Assembly (NCBI RefSeq): GCF_001697145.1
Contig: NZ_CP012719.1
Coordinates: 1,274,501 to 1,338,500, forward strand
Length of the DNA stretch: 64,000 bases
Direction of reading: 5' to 3'
From: Streptococcus anginosus
Lineage (GTDB): Bacteria; Bacillota; Bacilli; Lactobacillales; Streptococcaceae
In this document: positions 8,906 to 18,295 of the stretch, one piece after another
Layout of the letters: each line of letters opens with the position of its first letter
Numbering within the stretch: position 1 is the stretch's first letter
Notes under the pieces: model-generated
Databases searched by the model: none
What the model was told of the DNA's origin: nothing
Seen by the model: only the letters and a program-made list of their open reading frames with translations
Made by a program: the position numbers and the translations under genes

Positions 8906-8938
8906 TTTCTCGTTTCCTCCCTTTCTAATTTTGAGTAA

Positions 8939-8971
8939 AGAAAAACAGTAAACCTTTTTTGATTTACTGTT
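8939..8971. repeat. 33-bp repeat with a bidirectional terminator-like hairpin, copy 2
   Basis: This is identical to 5691-5723, with stem arms 8944-8952 and 8963-8971. It separates the EXLDI-like gene from the DUF3847-mobA segment. A degenerate half copy (TTTGATTTACCGTTCA) is visible at about 9496-9511. Confidence 0.75.
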
Positions 8972-9073
8972 TTTATACTATTTTTTATTTAATTGATATT
9001 ACTAAAAATAGGAATTTTACGTGCTTGAGTAGATATTATATTTTCAGTCAATGCTTCATTCTTCATAACACAA

Positions 9074-9445
9074 TCAAATATCTAATATCTCAACAATTTC
9101 TCCATTGTGCTGTTTCAATTCAATCTTCCGAATTATTTCTTCTCCCAAATATTTAATAAAATCGCTTAATTCTGATGAAACTTCAAATATAATGTTGTGT
9201 TTACTATCATTCTCCGGATTAAATGTTGAATTATAATTTCTTTCGCTTGACCAATAATTCCAATTTACATCTGTTCTTTCGTAATAAACATAATTCTGTT
9301 TTTTTGTAACATATATTCTTTTGTTAATCAATACCTTTTCATCTTCAGATTTAAAAATATCAGAATATAATTTTAAGCCCTCAAATTGCTTATATTCTTT
9401 AATTTTATTATTTGAAACATTAAGCTTTATTTCTTTATAATCCAT
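9074..9445 (-). CDS. EXLDI-like small protein (cargo)
   Basis: This 123-residue protein ends in EIVEILDI, matching the C-terminal E-x-L-D-I signature for which the EXLDI family is named. The body is strand-rich with many aromatic residues (YVYYERTDVNWNYW) and a C-terminal helix FIKYLGEEIIRKIEL. Length fits the family. The biochemical role of EXLDI proteins is not known to me. It is a stand-alone leftward gene bracketed by the 33-bp repeat and its half copy, which suggests modular cargo. Confidence 0.55.
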   Translation of the reverse strand: MDYKEIKLNVSNNKIKEYKQFEGLKLYSDIFKSEDEKVLINKRIYVTKKQNYVYYERTDVNWNYWSSERNYNSTFNPENDSKHNIIFEVSSELSDFIKYLGEEIIRKIELKQHNGEIVEILDI

Positions 9446-9507
9446 AATCTTTCCTCCTTAAACTTGTTGCCTATACAGAAAAATATTATACCGCTTTGAT
9501 TTACCGT

Positions 9508-9827
9508 TCATTTTTTCTTTTTAGTTTTTATTGCCGGTAATTCTTTATACATAGAATTGAATAACCCTGTTAAATATTCTTTGTTGTCAACATCATCTAC
9601 CAATAGCATTTCCTTTGCTCCATCATATGGTAACTCATACTTTGCATTTGGCATATATGCTATTGCAGATTTAACAGGCTTCACTAAAAACCTATCATCA
9701 TAAATTCCACCAACAATTTTTCCGCGATAATAAACAATATATTCGCCCATCATTAATCTATATGTTATTTCTTCCAACTCGGATAGTTGTTCTAAAATGA
9801 AATCTAAATATTTTTACTTGAAGCCAT
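9508..9827 (-). pseudogene. TfoX/Sxy N-terminal domain protein, frameshifted
   Basis: The readable 89-residue part has the TfoX N-domain pattern YRLMMGEYIVYYRGKIVGGIYDD followed by YELPYDGAKEML. The natural start is ATG at 9827 (MASSK), but one base is missing about 15 bases in, so the frame meets a stop immediately. Adding one base gives MASSKEYLDFILEQLSELEE in frame with the rest. Small stand-alone TfoX N-domain proteins are common cargo in Firmicutes elements. A later in-frame start could yield a shortened product, but the first helix would be lost. Confidence 0.75.
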
Positions 9828-9847
9828 TTTTCTATCTCCCTTAATTA

Positions 9848-10276
9848 CTAAAATTTCAATAGTCCATTTTCATCAAACTTGAAATTTGGACCCCATGCAA
9901 CTTCCCAATAATATCCATCTAAATCCGAAAAATATGCGTGATATCCACCCCAAAAAGTATCTTGCGGTTCTTTTACAATGGTTCCACCAATATTGCGTAC
10001 TAAGTCAATTACACTATTAACATCTTCTTTATGTTCAACATTGTAAGCTAATGTAATTCCGAAAAATCCATTTCCTTTTGGCGGATTATTTTCATCAATG
10101 TCTTTTGCTAATTGTTCCAAAGGAAATAGTTCGAACTTTGTTCCCGGAGTATCAAAAAAACATACCGCCGGATTATTTTCTTTGCAATCAGTCTTATATC
10201 CTAAACCATCTCTATAAAACTTGATTGACTTTTCCATATCTTTAACACCTAAACAAATACAAGTAATTTTGTTCAT
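9848..10276 (-). CDS. VOC (glyoxalase/bleomycin resistance) family protein
   Basis: This 142-residue protein has the vicinal oxygen chelate fold pattern: strand ITCICLGVKDMEKSIKFYRDGLGYK, then CFFDTPGTKFELFPLEQLA, and C-terminal YHAYFSDLDGYYWEVAW with the usual DLDG-Y-WE metal-region motif. Such proteins bind metals, antibiotics or small electrophiles; the ligand here is unknown. It stands directly upstream of the broken TfoX gene. A close paralogue with the same TfoX neighbour is at 55644-56072, so the pair travels as a unit. Confidence 0.85.
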   Translation of the reverse strand: MNKITCICLGVKDMEKSIKFYRDGLGYKTDCKENNPAVCFFDTPGTKFELFPLEQLAKDIDENNPPKGNGFFGITLAYNVEHKEDVNSVIDLVRNIGGTIVKEPQDTFWGGYHAYFSDLDGYYWEVAWGPNFKFDENGLLKF

Positions 10277-10372
10277 TGTTACCTCTTTAATTCGTTATTT
10301 CTCTCTTAATAGTTATTGATATTATAGCATTTTTTAGGCATTTTTTCTACTGCCAGATTTCCCTACTCACTA

Positions 10373-10564
10373 CTATTTGCCCTTTGAATATATTACTTTG
10401 AACAGCTTATCTTGAAATGTCTCTTTACTCTTTTTATCAAAATATATCTCTGTTACAAAGGTCTTTCCATTTATATTTTTTGTTAAAACGCCATCAGGCT
10501 TTTGGGATTCTTCTTGTTCTTCTTCGTGTGTTTCGTTTACTTGAGTGTTCGTATTTTCTGCCAT
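10373..10564 (-). CDS. tnpW: TnpW-like transposon-encoded protein
   Basis: This 63-residue protein has an acidic Glu/Gln/Thr-rich N-terminus followed by GVLTKNINGKTFVTEIYFD and a basic end KLFKVIYSKGK. This matches the small TnpW proteins of Tn4451-type elements, which sit next to the TnpX recombinase gene as here. The function of TnpW is unclear; it may aid recombination or regulation. A terminator hairpin separates it from tnpX. Confidence 0.7.
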   Translation of the reverse strand: MAENTNTQVNETHEEEQEESQKPDGVLTKNINGKTFVTEIYFDKKSKETFQDKLFKVIYSKGK

Positions 10565-10588
10565 TTAGTTCCTCCTTTCGACTTGCAC

Positions 10589-10617
10589 AAAAAAAGATTT
10601 CCTGTGATTAGGAAACC
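10589..10617 (-). terminator. Intrinsic terminator after the tnpX-like gene
   Basis: On the minus strand an eight-base-pair stem (arms 10610-10617 and 10596-10603, one G-U pair) is followed by seven U residues. It lies between the recombinase stop codon and tnpW. Confidence 0.75.
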
Positions 10618-10644
10618 TCTTTTGCGATTGATTGATATTTGGTT

Positions 10645-12483
10645 TTAGGTTGTTGCTTGTAACTTCTTTTTTGCTCTGTATTCTCTTGCTTTTAATTTCT
10701 CGTACTCTCGGCACTTTTCAAGATTGTTTGCTCTGTATTCTTTGTAATATGCCCTACGATATGCCCTTGCTTTTTCTTTCTTTGCTTCTTCTATTTCTTC
10801 CCTCATTTGTAGTATTTCTTCTTTTGTCGGCTCTATCTGTTTTGTAAGTTCATTTTCAAATTTTCCGATATAGTTAAAATAAACCTCTATTCTTTGGACA
10901 ACATATTTTGCTCTTTTTACATCTCTTTCATGCACAACGATTTTACTGATAAACTCATTGATAATGGTAGGAGTAAGTTCTTCAAAGTTGGAATAACTTT
11001 CTGCAAGTCTGATAAATTTCTTTGCCCTTTGGCTTGCATTTTCACATTCGGATAAGCGTTCTTTGATTTCTTCTTTTTCTGCTTTTAAAGTATAGTATTC
11101 TTCTGCATACTTTCTTGATAACTGCTCATAGCGTTCTGTATCCATATTTCCAAGTGCATTATCTTCATAGAGCTTATTCATCACTCTTTCTATCTGCTCC
11201 ATTCGGTCTGTGATTTGTGGCATACGCTTTTGATTTCTCTTGACTTCTTCGGTCTGCTCTTTATACAAGCTCTCTTTTACAAGTTTTTCAAACTCTGTCT
11301 TATTTTCCAAAGAATACTGTGCTATCTTTCGTAAGACTTCTGCAATATTTTCCATAACTTCATCTACATCAATGCGATGTGGGGAATTGCATTTAGGGTG
11401 CTTTGCTTTTCCTTTGGCATATTCACTGCAATAGGTTACATGCTGTACTTTTTTGTTTTTGTGTATGGTGCGAATGTGCATTTTTGTTCCGCAATCCTTA
11501 CAGTACATCAGTCCTGATAGTGCGTGAATTTCTCCATCTCCGTTTGGTCTTTTGACAGGTGCGTTTTTTAACATACGCTCTACATTTTCAAAGGTAGTTC
11601 TATCTATTATCGGCTCATGAACATTTTCTGTTATTTGCCATTTGCTTTTATCTACATAATGGTTTCTCTTATCTCTGTAATGCTTTTCAGTCTTGAAGTT
11701 GACTACATCGCCACAATACTCTTGTCTTTTCAGTATGCGTGTTATGGTTGCTTTGTTCCAGTTATAGCGATTTTCTTCATTGAGAGGTTTGCTTTTGGCT
11801 GTTCCTCTGTCTTGTCGTTTCATATAAAAGGTTGGGGTTAGTATTTCTTTTTCTTTCAGATAAACGGCTATCTGATTTCTGTTTTTCCCCTCCATAAATA
11901 GCCTAAAAATGAGTTTTACAACTTCGGCAGCTTCTTTATCTACTATCCAATAATCTTTGTTCTCAGGGTCTTTTATATAGCCGTATGGAGCTTCTGTTGC
12001 GACAGGCTTTCCGTTTGCTCCTTTGGTTTTAATTCCTGTTTTTACTTTCTTGCTGATGTCTCTTGCATACCACTCTGACATGATGTTGATAAAGGGGGCA
12101 AATTCCAATGTGTTTTGGTCAATACTGTCTATACCGTTATTGATGGCGATAAAGCGTACATTGTTTCTTCTAAATATCTCCATTGCATTACCGACTTGAA
12201 GATAATCTCTTCCCCATCTCGTCATATCTTTCATGATTACAATTCCGATTTTGCCTTGCTCTACATCGCTTATCATCTGTGTATAAGCTGAACGGTCAAA
12301 GAACCTACCGCTTTCATCATCGTCGATATAATGGCGAATGTTTATCAGCTTTTTACCTCTTGCATATCTTTCTAAAAATGCTTTTTGATTGACAATACTA
12401 TTACTCTCGCCACCGTCTCTATCTTCATCACCAACTGAAAGGCGGGAGTATAGTGCTGTGATTTTATTATGATATTCTATCAT
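10645..12483 (-). CDS. tnpX: TnpX-like large serine recombinase
   Basis: This 612-residue enzyme would excise and integrate the element. The N-terminal resolvase domain has the catalytic serine in TALYSRLSVGDEDRDG (probably Ser13) and the conserved GIVIMKDMTRWGRDY and IDSIDQNTLEFAPF segments. Residues about 165-300 form the recombinase domain (APYGY, NRNQIAVYLKEKEILTPT). A zinc-ribbon follows (GLMYCKDCGTKMHIRT with further Cys near 352-365), then a long coiled coil and a basic C-terminus rich in Arg/Lys/Tyr. Architecture and its partner tnpW fit the Tn4451 TnpX group. It lies 51 bp from the right junction, the usual place for such genes. Confidence 0.93.
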   Translation of the reverse strand: MIEYHNKITALYSRLSVGDEDRDGGESNSIVNQKAFLERYARGKKLINIRHYIDDDESGRFFDRSAYTQMISDVEQGKIGIVIMKDMTRWGRDYLQVGNAMEIFRRNNVRFIAINNGIDSIDQNTLEFAPFINIMSEWYARDISKKVKTGIKTKGANGKPVATEAPYGYIKDPENKDYWIVDKEAAEVVKLIFRLFMEGKNRNQIAVYLKEKEILTPTFYMKRQDRGTAKSKPLNEENRYNWNKATITRILKRQEYCGDVVNFKTEKHYRDKRNHYVDKSKWQITENVHEPIIDRTTFENVERMLKNAPVKRPNGDGEIHALSGLMYCKDCGTKMHIRTIHKNKKVQHVTYCSEYAKGKAKHPKCNSPHRIDVDEVMENIAEVLRKIAQYSLENKTEFEKLVKESLYKEQTEEVKRNQKRMPQITDRMEQIERVMNKLYEDNALGNMDTERYEQLSRKYAEEYYTLKAEKEEIKERLSECENASQRAKKFIRLAESYSNFEELTPTIINEFISKIVVHERDVKRAKYVVQRIEVYFNYIGKFENELTKQIEPTKEEILQMREEIEEAKKEKARAYRRAYYKEYRANNLEKCREYEKLKAREYRAKKKLQATT

Positions 12484-12533
12484 GCAATATCCTCCTTTTC
12501 TCGTGTCTATATATCACTCCTGTTCAGTTAATA

Positions 12534-12872
12534 TTATGCAACCCATCGAGCTGAGCCATACTCTTTACCTTGTCTAAATTTTTTTGCATTTTTGCCTTTG
12601 GTATAGACGATAAATTTAATTAAAACTGCCACTCCCACACCCATTAAAATATCAGTTGGATGAATACTCGGAATAAAGCTCATGGTATTAAGCTCCAATA
12701 TTCCTTGAAAGATTTTATCTATCACATCGCCACCTGTATAAGCTCTTACATGGTGAGAAAAGATATTGCCCACATAGAAAAATGCAAGATAGGGAATGTT
12801 CTGCTTTAGAAACTTTGCCTTATCTTGCACTTTGAATAAGCCTTTGATGTCTTTTAGTATCTTATCTATCAT
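12534..12872 (-). pseudogene. VirD4/TraG coupling protein, 5' part (truncated by the inserted element)
   Basis: This is the N-terminal membrane-anchor part of the coupling protein. The 112-codon frame contains hydrophobic segments around residues 27-36 and 71-89 and then KNAKKFRQGKEYGSARW, the segment that in intact VirD4 proteins runs on into WGTP/WGTT. After Trp the frame enters the inserted element and reads only VA and a stop. The remaining 484 codons are at 4162-5618. It overlaps the end of pcfB by four bases, showing the original operon order. A 112-residue anchor peptide might still be made but would have no ATPase. Confidence 0.9.
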
Positions 12873-13354
12873 AGGCTCTGCTCCTTTTGTTTATTCTTGA
12901 CTTTATCTTTAGAAATAGAGTTCTTTGCCATCTCCTTGAACTTTTCAATATTCTTGTGGATAGATTCTTTCCTTTCCGTTTTCTTTTCCGATTCCGAAAG
13001 AGCATGTTTAAAGGCTTTATCCATTACTTTCATGTCTTTTGCCTGAAAGAATACAGAGTATTTTCCGCTTTCCTTATCTTTCATTACTGAAAACTTTACC
13101 CCATACCGATTAAGTTCCTTTTTCAGTTCTTTCAGCTCCGCTTCTTCTACCGGAATTTCTTCAAGCTGTCCCTTTTTAACCATATCTTTGAGCTTTACTT
13201 CATTTCCGTTAGCATTAACCAGTTTTTCAAGTCCTCCAAGTTTTTCTGCTTCTTTCATCAATTTCTTTAATAAGTTCAGAATTAGCTTTCCTGTTACTTT
13301 AGCAGCTCTAACTTCCATATTCAGCGTTTTTCTTGCTATTTCTTCATTGATCAA
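12869..13354 (-). CDS. pcfB: PcfB family conjugation accessory protein
   Basis: This 161-residue protein has the PcfB pattern: EEIARKTLNMEVRAAKVTGKLILNLL, then AELKELKKELNRYGVKFSVM and GKYSVFFQAKDMKVMDKAFK, ending in a basic tail. PcfB-type proteins link the relaxosome to the coupling protein in conjugative plasmids such as pCF10. It overlaps both neighbours by four bases (virD4 5' part and the DnaC-like gene), showing tight translational coupling in the ICE operon. Confidence 0.85.
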   Translation of the reverse strand: MINEEIARKTLNMEVRAAKVTGKLILNLLKKLMKEAEKLGGLEKLVNANGNEVKLKDMVKKGQLEEIPVEEAELKELKKELNRYGVKFSVMKDKESGKYSVFFQAKDMKVMDKAFKHALSESEKKTERKESIHKNIEKFKEMAKNSISKDKVKNKQKEQSL

Positions 13355-14202
13355 CTTCTCTCACCTCCATTCAGCAGTCTGTCCTTATTCCGATTCAGTT
13401 TGTCCTTTTGAATAACCTTTCTAAAATCTTCTCCTACAACCATAACAGGAATACACATCTCTATGATTCTTGAGTAGATTCTTTGATACTCTACGCTATC
13501 CTTACAATTTTGGATTGTGTCATAGGAAAGATTAGTGGTAAAGATAGTCGGTTTCTGTTTTAAGTACCTGTTATTCACGATGTTATATACTTGCTCTTTG
13601 GCATAGCTTGTATCTCTTTCTATTCCTAAGTCATCCAAGATAAGAACGGAAGTATTTACAAGGGATTCAATATATGCGTTCTTGTCAAAATCAAATCCTC
13701 CCTTTTGTAGCTCATTGATAATCTGTGCAAAATTTCTTATTTTAACGCCTATTTGATACTGTTCAATAAGGCTATTTGCAATGGAGCAGGCAAGATAGGT
13801 CTTTCCGCTACCTACTGAGCCATAAAAAAGAAGTCCGATATTTTCTTTTTTCATTTCCTCATAGTCTTTTACAAAGTTCTTTGCAATGATAAGGCTTTGA
13901 TTTTCTTCTCCCTGATAATTTTCAAATGTGTATGACCACTGAATAATCGAGTTAAAGCAGCTACTCTTTAATCGTTCAATCTCCATCTGCTTTTGTCTTT
14001 CTTTTTCTCTTGCCTCTCTATCTCTATCGCATTTGCAAGAAATCTTAAATATCATCTTGTTATCAAAGAACTCCATCACTTTTCCGTCTTTTCTTTCATG
14101 GCAAACTTTACAAAATGCGTGTCCATCCTTGATATATTCTTTTTCAGGATCGTAAGAATACTCTACATCTTCTATCATTACTTTTTCTAATTCTTTCATC
14201 AT
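13351..14202 (-). CDS. DnaC/IstB-like AAA+ ATPase
   Basis: This 283-residue ATPase has a cysteine cluster near the N-terminus (FCKVCHERKDGK and ISCKCD, a probable zinc site), Walker A GSVGSGKT near residue 130, Walker B VLILDDLGIE and a sensor segment TIFTTNLSYD. This matches DnaC/DnaI helicase-loader ATPases of phages and ICEs. With the adjacent RepA_N gene it probably supports replication of the excised element. The start may be the first or second Met (MMKEL). It overlaps the neighbouring genes by four bases each. Confidence 0.88.
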   Translation of the reverse strand: MMKELEKVMIEDVEYSYDPEKEYIKDGHAFCKVCHERKDGKVMEFFDNKMIFKISCKCDRDREAREKERQKQMEIERLKSSCFNSIIQWSYTFENYQGEENQSLIIAKNFVKDYEEMKKENIGLLFYGSVGSGKTYLACSIANSLIEQYQIGVKIRNFAQIINELQKGGFDFDKNAYIESLVNTSVLILDDLGIERDTSYAKEQVYNIVNNRYLKQKPTIFTTNLSYDTIQNCKDSVEYQRIYSRIIEMCIPVMVVGEDFRKVIQKDKLNRNKDRLLNGGERS

Positions 14203-14978
14203 AGGTGTTCTCCTTTATCATATTCTTCCCATGTCGGGATATTTGATGTTTTCACTTCTTTACTTCTTCCCTGATCTTTATAAAACCAAGAAAGGATTGT
14301 CGCTTTATGGTCTTTATAGGTCTTTCCGGTGCTTTTGATATATGCAGATAATCTCTCAATGTAATTATCAAGCTGTGAGTTCATTATGATTTGTAAATCG
14401 GATATATCTTCTGCTGTTAAAAATACATTTTGAAATGTTCCAAGCCCGTTTTCACCAAAACTATATTCTCTCTTACTGTACTTACTCTTATTATTCTCTA
14501 TATAGTTAGAGTCAAGATTTTGAACTTCCTGAAGTTCATTTTCTTTACTTCTGAGGTTAAAATCTTTTACTTCTGAAGTTAAGTTTTTTGACTTCTGAAA
14601 GTCATTTTCTTTTACCGCTAATATGCTCATAAAGTCTTTAACATATATGATGTTCGGCTTACCAAGCCCAAGCCTTACTCTTTCAATCAGTCCGATTCCT
14701 TTTTTCATATCGAGTTCATCTAATGTTTTTATAGCTGTCGGCTTTGAGATATTTCTTCTTCTCATAATTTCTTCAACAGTAAAATAGATAAATACTCTGC
14801 CTTCCTTGTCTATCCAGTTATTCTTAAAAGACATTCCTGTGCGTTTCAGAAGCATGGAATAAAGGATAATTGCTTCTGCTGATAAGCCCCGAAATTCTTC
14901 TCCATCAACTAATATCTCCGGTACTTTTAAGAAGTTAAATCTTTCCGCTTCTCTGTTATAGAAATAGTCAAAGTCCAT
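14199..14978 (-). CDS. Replication initiator, RepA_N domain
   Basis: This protein of about 259 residues starts at ATG 14978, preceded by GGAGGGAGGTGAAG. The N-terminal 110 residues carry the RepA_N winged-helix pattern: FNFLKVPEILVDGEEFRGLSAEAIILYSMLLKR, VFIYFTVEEIMRRRNISKPTAIKTLDEL, IGLIERVRLGLGKPNIIYV. The C-terminal part resembles the DUF6017-like region of ICE and plasmid initiators. With the DnaC-like ATPase it likely starts autonomous replication of the excised ICE. Several alternative upstream Mets lack a better ribosome binding site. Confidence 0.85.
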   Translation of the reverse strand: MDFDYFYNREAERFNFLKVPEILVDGEEFRGLSAEAIILYSMLLKRTGMSFKNNWIDKEGRVFIYFTVEEIMRRRNISKPTAIKTLDELDMKKGIGLIERVRLGLGKPNIIYVKDFMSILAVKENDFQKSKNLTSEVKDFNLRSKENELQEVQNLDSNYIENNKSKYSKREYSFGENGLGTFQNVFLTAEDISDLQIIMNSQLDNYIERLSAYIKSTGKTYKDHKATILSWFYKDQGRSKEVKTSNIPTWEEYDKGEHL

Positions 14979-15010
14979 CGCTTCACCTCCCTCCTTAAAA
15001 ATTAGCAAAG

Positions 15011-15040
15011 AAAAAGACGATAGTTTTTTTCTCTATCGCC
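15011..15040 (-). terminator. Intrinsic terminator after the CD1845-like gene
   Basis: The minus strand has an eight-pair stem (arms 15033-15040 and 15016-15023, one G-U pair) followed by five U and a further U-rich run. It separates the small membrane-protein gene from the replication genes. Confidence 0.7.
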
Positions 15041-15065
15041 TTTGGTAACCATTTTTATGAAATTT

Positions 15066-15350
15066 TTAGATTGATTTTATTGCTTCATTGATACCTTGTA
15101 AAAAAGCTATAACTGCTGCTCCAACCATTGGTATTCCGTATGGACTAACTAAGAATCCAATAATCAATGCTTCGATTCCGATGGCAACTTCTTTTTGCAT
15201 AAAAGAGGCAATTGCTCCAAATATGCAAAACATCATCAACAAATATAGTAGGGCTGTTCCGATACCAAGTAGAAATGTCAGAAATGCTGTGAGGATACTT
15301 AACACCAAGCTAATTGGAAACAAGATTATTTTTATTATCCATCTCATCAT
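15066..15350 (-). CDS. CD1845-like small membrane protein of the ICE
   Basis: This 94-residue, very hydrophobic protein has about three membrane segments (residues 5-27, 29-48, 53-80) and the pattern RWIIKIILFPISLVLSILTA followed by LGIGTALLYLL. It corresponds to the CD1845-type protein found near the replication genes of Tn1549-like ICEs. A frameshifted relative is at 56475-56754. Function is unknown. It is preceded immediately by the small gene that begins in the attachment site. Confidence 0.75.
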   Translation of the reverse strand: MMRWIIKIILFPISLVLSILTAFLTFLLGIGTALLYLLMMFCIFGAIASFMQKEVAIGIEALIIGFLVSPYGIPMVGAAVIAFLQGINEAIKSI

Positions 15351-16882
<1,532 letters not shown>

Positions 16883-16903
16883 CTATCAGCTCTGCCATTT
16901 CCC

Positions 16904-16934
16904 AAAAAAAGAAAGCGACCGCATCATCACTTTC
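16904..16934 (-). terminator. Intrinsic terminator after the LCP gene
   Basis: The minus-strand stem (arms 16927-16934 and 16911-16918, one G-U pair) is followed by seven U residues. It ends the aromatic amino acid/LCP transcription unit before rlmD. Confidence 0.75.
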
Positions 16935-16945
16935 TATTATATCAT

Positions 16946-18283
16946 TTATCTGAGTCCTAATTGTGCTAATTTTGCTTTATAGGCTTCAAAATCAACTAAC
17001 AGTCCTTGACCGCCATACATATCATAAGCATCTATCCAATCTCCATTTTCAGGAATGGTCACCTTTTCAACACCATTACGAGCATTGGTAAGAGAAGACA
17101 AGCCGTGCGTTAGTAAAAAACTATACGGAACGTTGGTCGAAGTTAAAGCAAATACTTTGCCAAGCGCTTCAGAGCCTGTAAAGAGCTTCGTTGGGTCTTT
17201 TACTTGCTGAATAATCGCGCTCATCACCTCTTGTTGGCGACGTGTTCGGCCGAAATCTCCTTCATCATCTTTACGGAAACGCGCATAATTCAAAAGCGTG
17301 CGACCGTCCATTCGCTGTTTGCCAACCTTAATCGTCTGCTCTGGAACCACGCCGTCTTTCATATTGAGGTCGTCCGGCACCTGTACTTCACTCACTTTTT
17401 CACCATTGATAGTTGAAAAATTCGCATTCATTTCAACACCATTTGGGAAAAGGGTATCGATAGCTGTCGCAAAGGTCGAAAAGTCAACCAAGGCATAATA
17501 CTTAATGTCAATATCAAAATTGTCTTTCAGCACTTGACGTACTAATTCAGCGCCTTGATTATTATTTTGCTCTCCAATGGCATATGCTACATTTAACTTT
17601 TGATCATAACCAGAACCTTGGCTGACTCCATCAATATGCACGAGCGTATCTCTCATGAAACTGACGAGTTTCATTTTTTTATTTTTTCCACCAACATTTA
17701 AGACCATAATCGAATCTGTCCGCGTTTCAGAAGAAGATTGACCAATTCGTCCATCTGTACCCAAAATAAGTATATTCACACCGTCTTTTGTGTCCTTGCC
17801 GTGAAAGACTTCCGTTTGAGCGGCCTTTGCGTTTGGATTACTTTTAGAGGTATTTAGCCCCTTTATAAACATAAAAAGCATACCCCCTATAATGAGAACA
17901 AAAATTAAAGCAAGCCAAGCTAGAATCCGCTTCACACGTATTTTTCTATGCCGTTTTTCCTTTTTAGGCTTGGGTATATTTTCTACAACACTTTCAGCCG
18001 CATTAGTTGGTATGTGCTCTGATTTAGCTCGTTTATTACGGCGACTTCTCTCTGGATATTGAGGGAGTCCCTGCTCGGTGTAACCAAAATTCTCAGGTAC
18101 TTGTTGGTCAGAAAAGGTCCCTCTCGATTCACGAGCTAACTCTACTCTTTGGTCTCCTTCTTGCTTTCTCAGAAGATATTGATATTCTTTTTTCTCGCGT
18201 TCATTTAAATAATGGATATTTTTGTAAAGATAGTCCAGTCTCAACTGCTCATGGTGGCTGAGATTATCTGATTTTTTACCCAT
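16946..18283 (-). CDS. LytR-CpsA-Psr family cell wall glycopolymer ligase
   Basis: This 445-residue membrane protein attaches anionic polymers to peptidoglycan. It has a long basic cytoplasmic N-terminus (about 1-125), one membrane segment (ILAWLALIFVLIIGGMLFMF, about 126-146) and an extracellular LCP domain starting at GVNILILGTDGR, with the conserved Arg/Asp motifs in RTDSIMVLNV, SFMRDTLVHI and YARFRKDDEGDFGRTRRQQ. It corresponds to the Psr gene that closes the streptococcal shikimate cluster. It starts 12 bp after pheA and is probably cotranscribed with it. Confidence 0.92.
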   Translation of the reverse strand: MGKKSDNLSHHEQLRLDYLYKNIHYLNEREKKEYQYLLRKQEGDQRVELARESRGTFSDQQVPENFGYTEQGLPQYPERSRRNKRAKSEHIPTNAAESVVENIPKPKKEKRHRKIRVKRILAWLALIFVLIIGGMLFMFIKGLNTSKSNPNAKAAQTEVFHGKDTKDGVNILILGTDGRIGQSSSETRTDSIMVLNVGGKNKKMKLVSFMRDTLVHIDGVSQGSGYDQKLNVAYAIGEQNNNQGAELVRQVLKDNFDIDIKYYALVDFSTFATAIDTLFPNGVEMNANFSTINGEKVSEVQVPDDLNMKDGVVPEQTIKVGKQRMDGRTLLNYARFRKDDEGDFGRTRRQQEVMSAIIQQVKDPTKLFTGSEALGKVFALTSTNVPYSFLLTHGLSSLTNARNGVEKVTIPENGDWIDAYDMYGGQGLLVDFEAYKAKLAQLGLR

Positions 18284-18295
18284 GATTGCTCCAAT

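Larger units (their letters stand above)
5616..12543. mobile_element. Tn4451-like integrative mobilizable element inserted in virD4
   Basis: This is a 6.9-kb element with a TnpX-type large serine recombinase, TnpW, a MobA/MobL relaxase, an oriT-like site and small cargo genes. Its ends are fixed by the VirD4 protein: the upstream part ends GSARW at 12543 and the downstream part resumes at 5618. Both junctions share CCCA on the plus strand (5616-5619 and 12542-12545), so the crossover lies within this short identity. There is no long target duplication, as expected for a serine recombinase. Excision would restore virD4. Confidence 0.9.
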
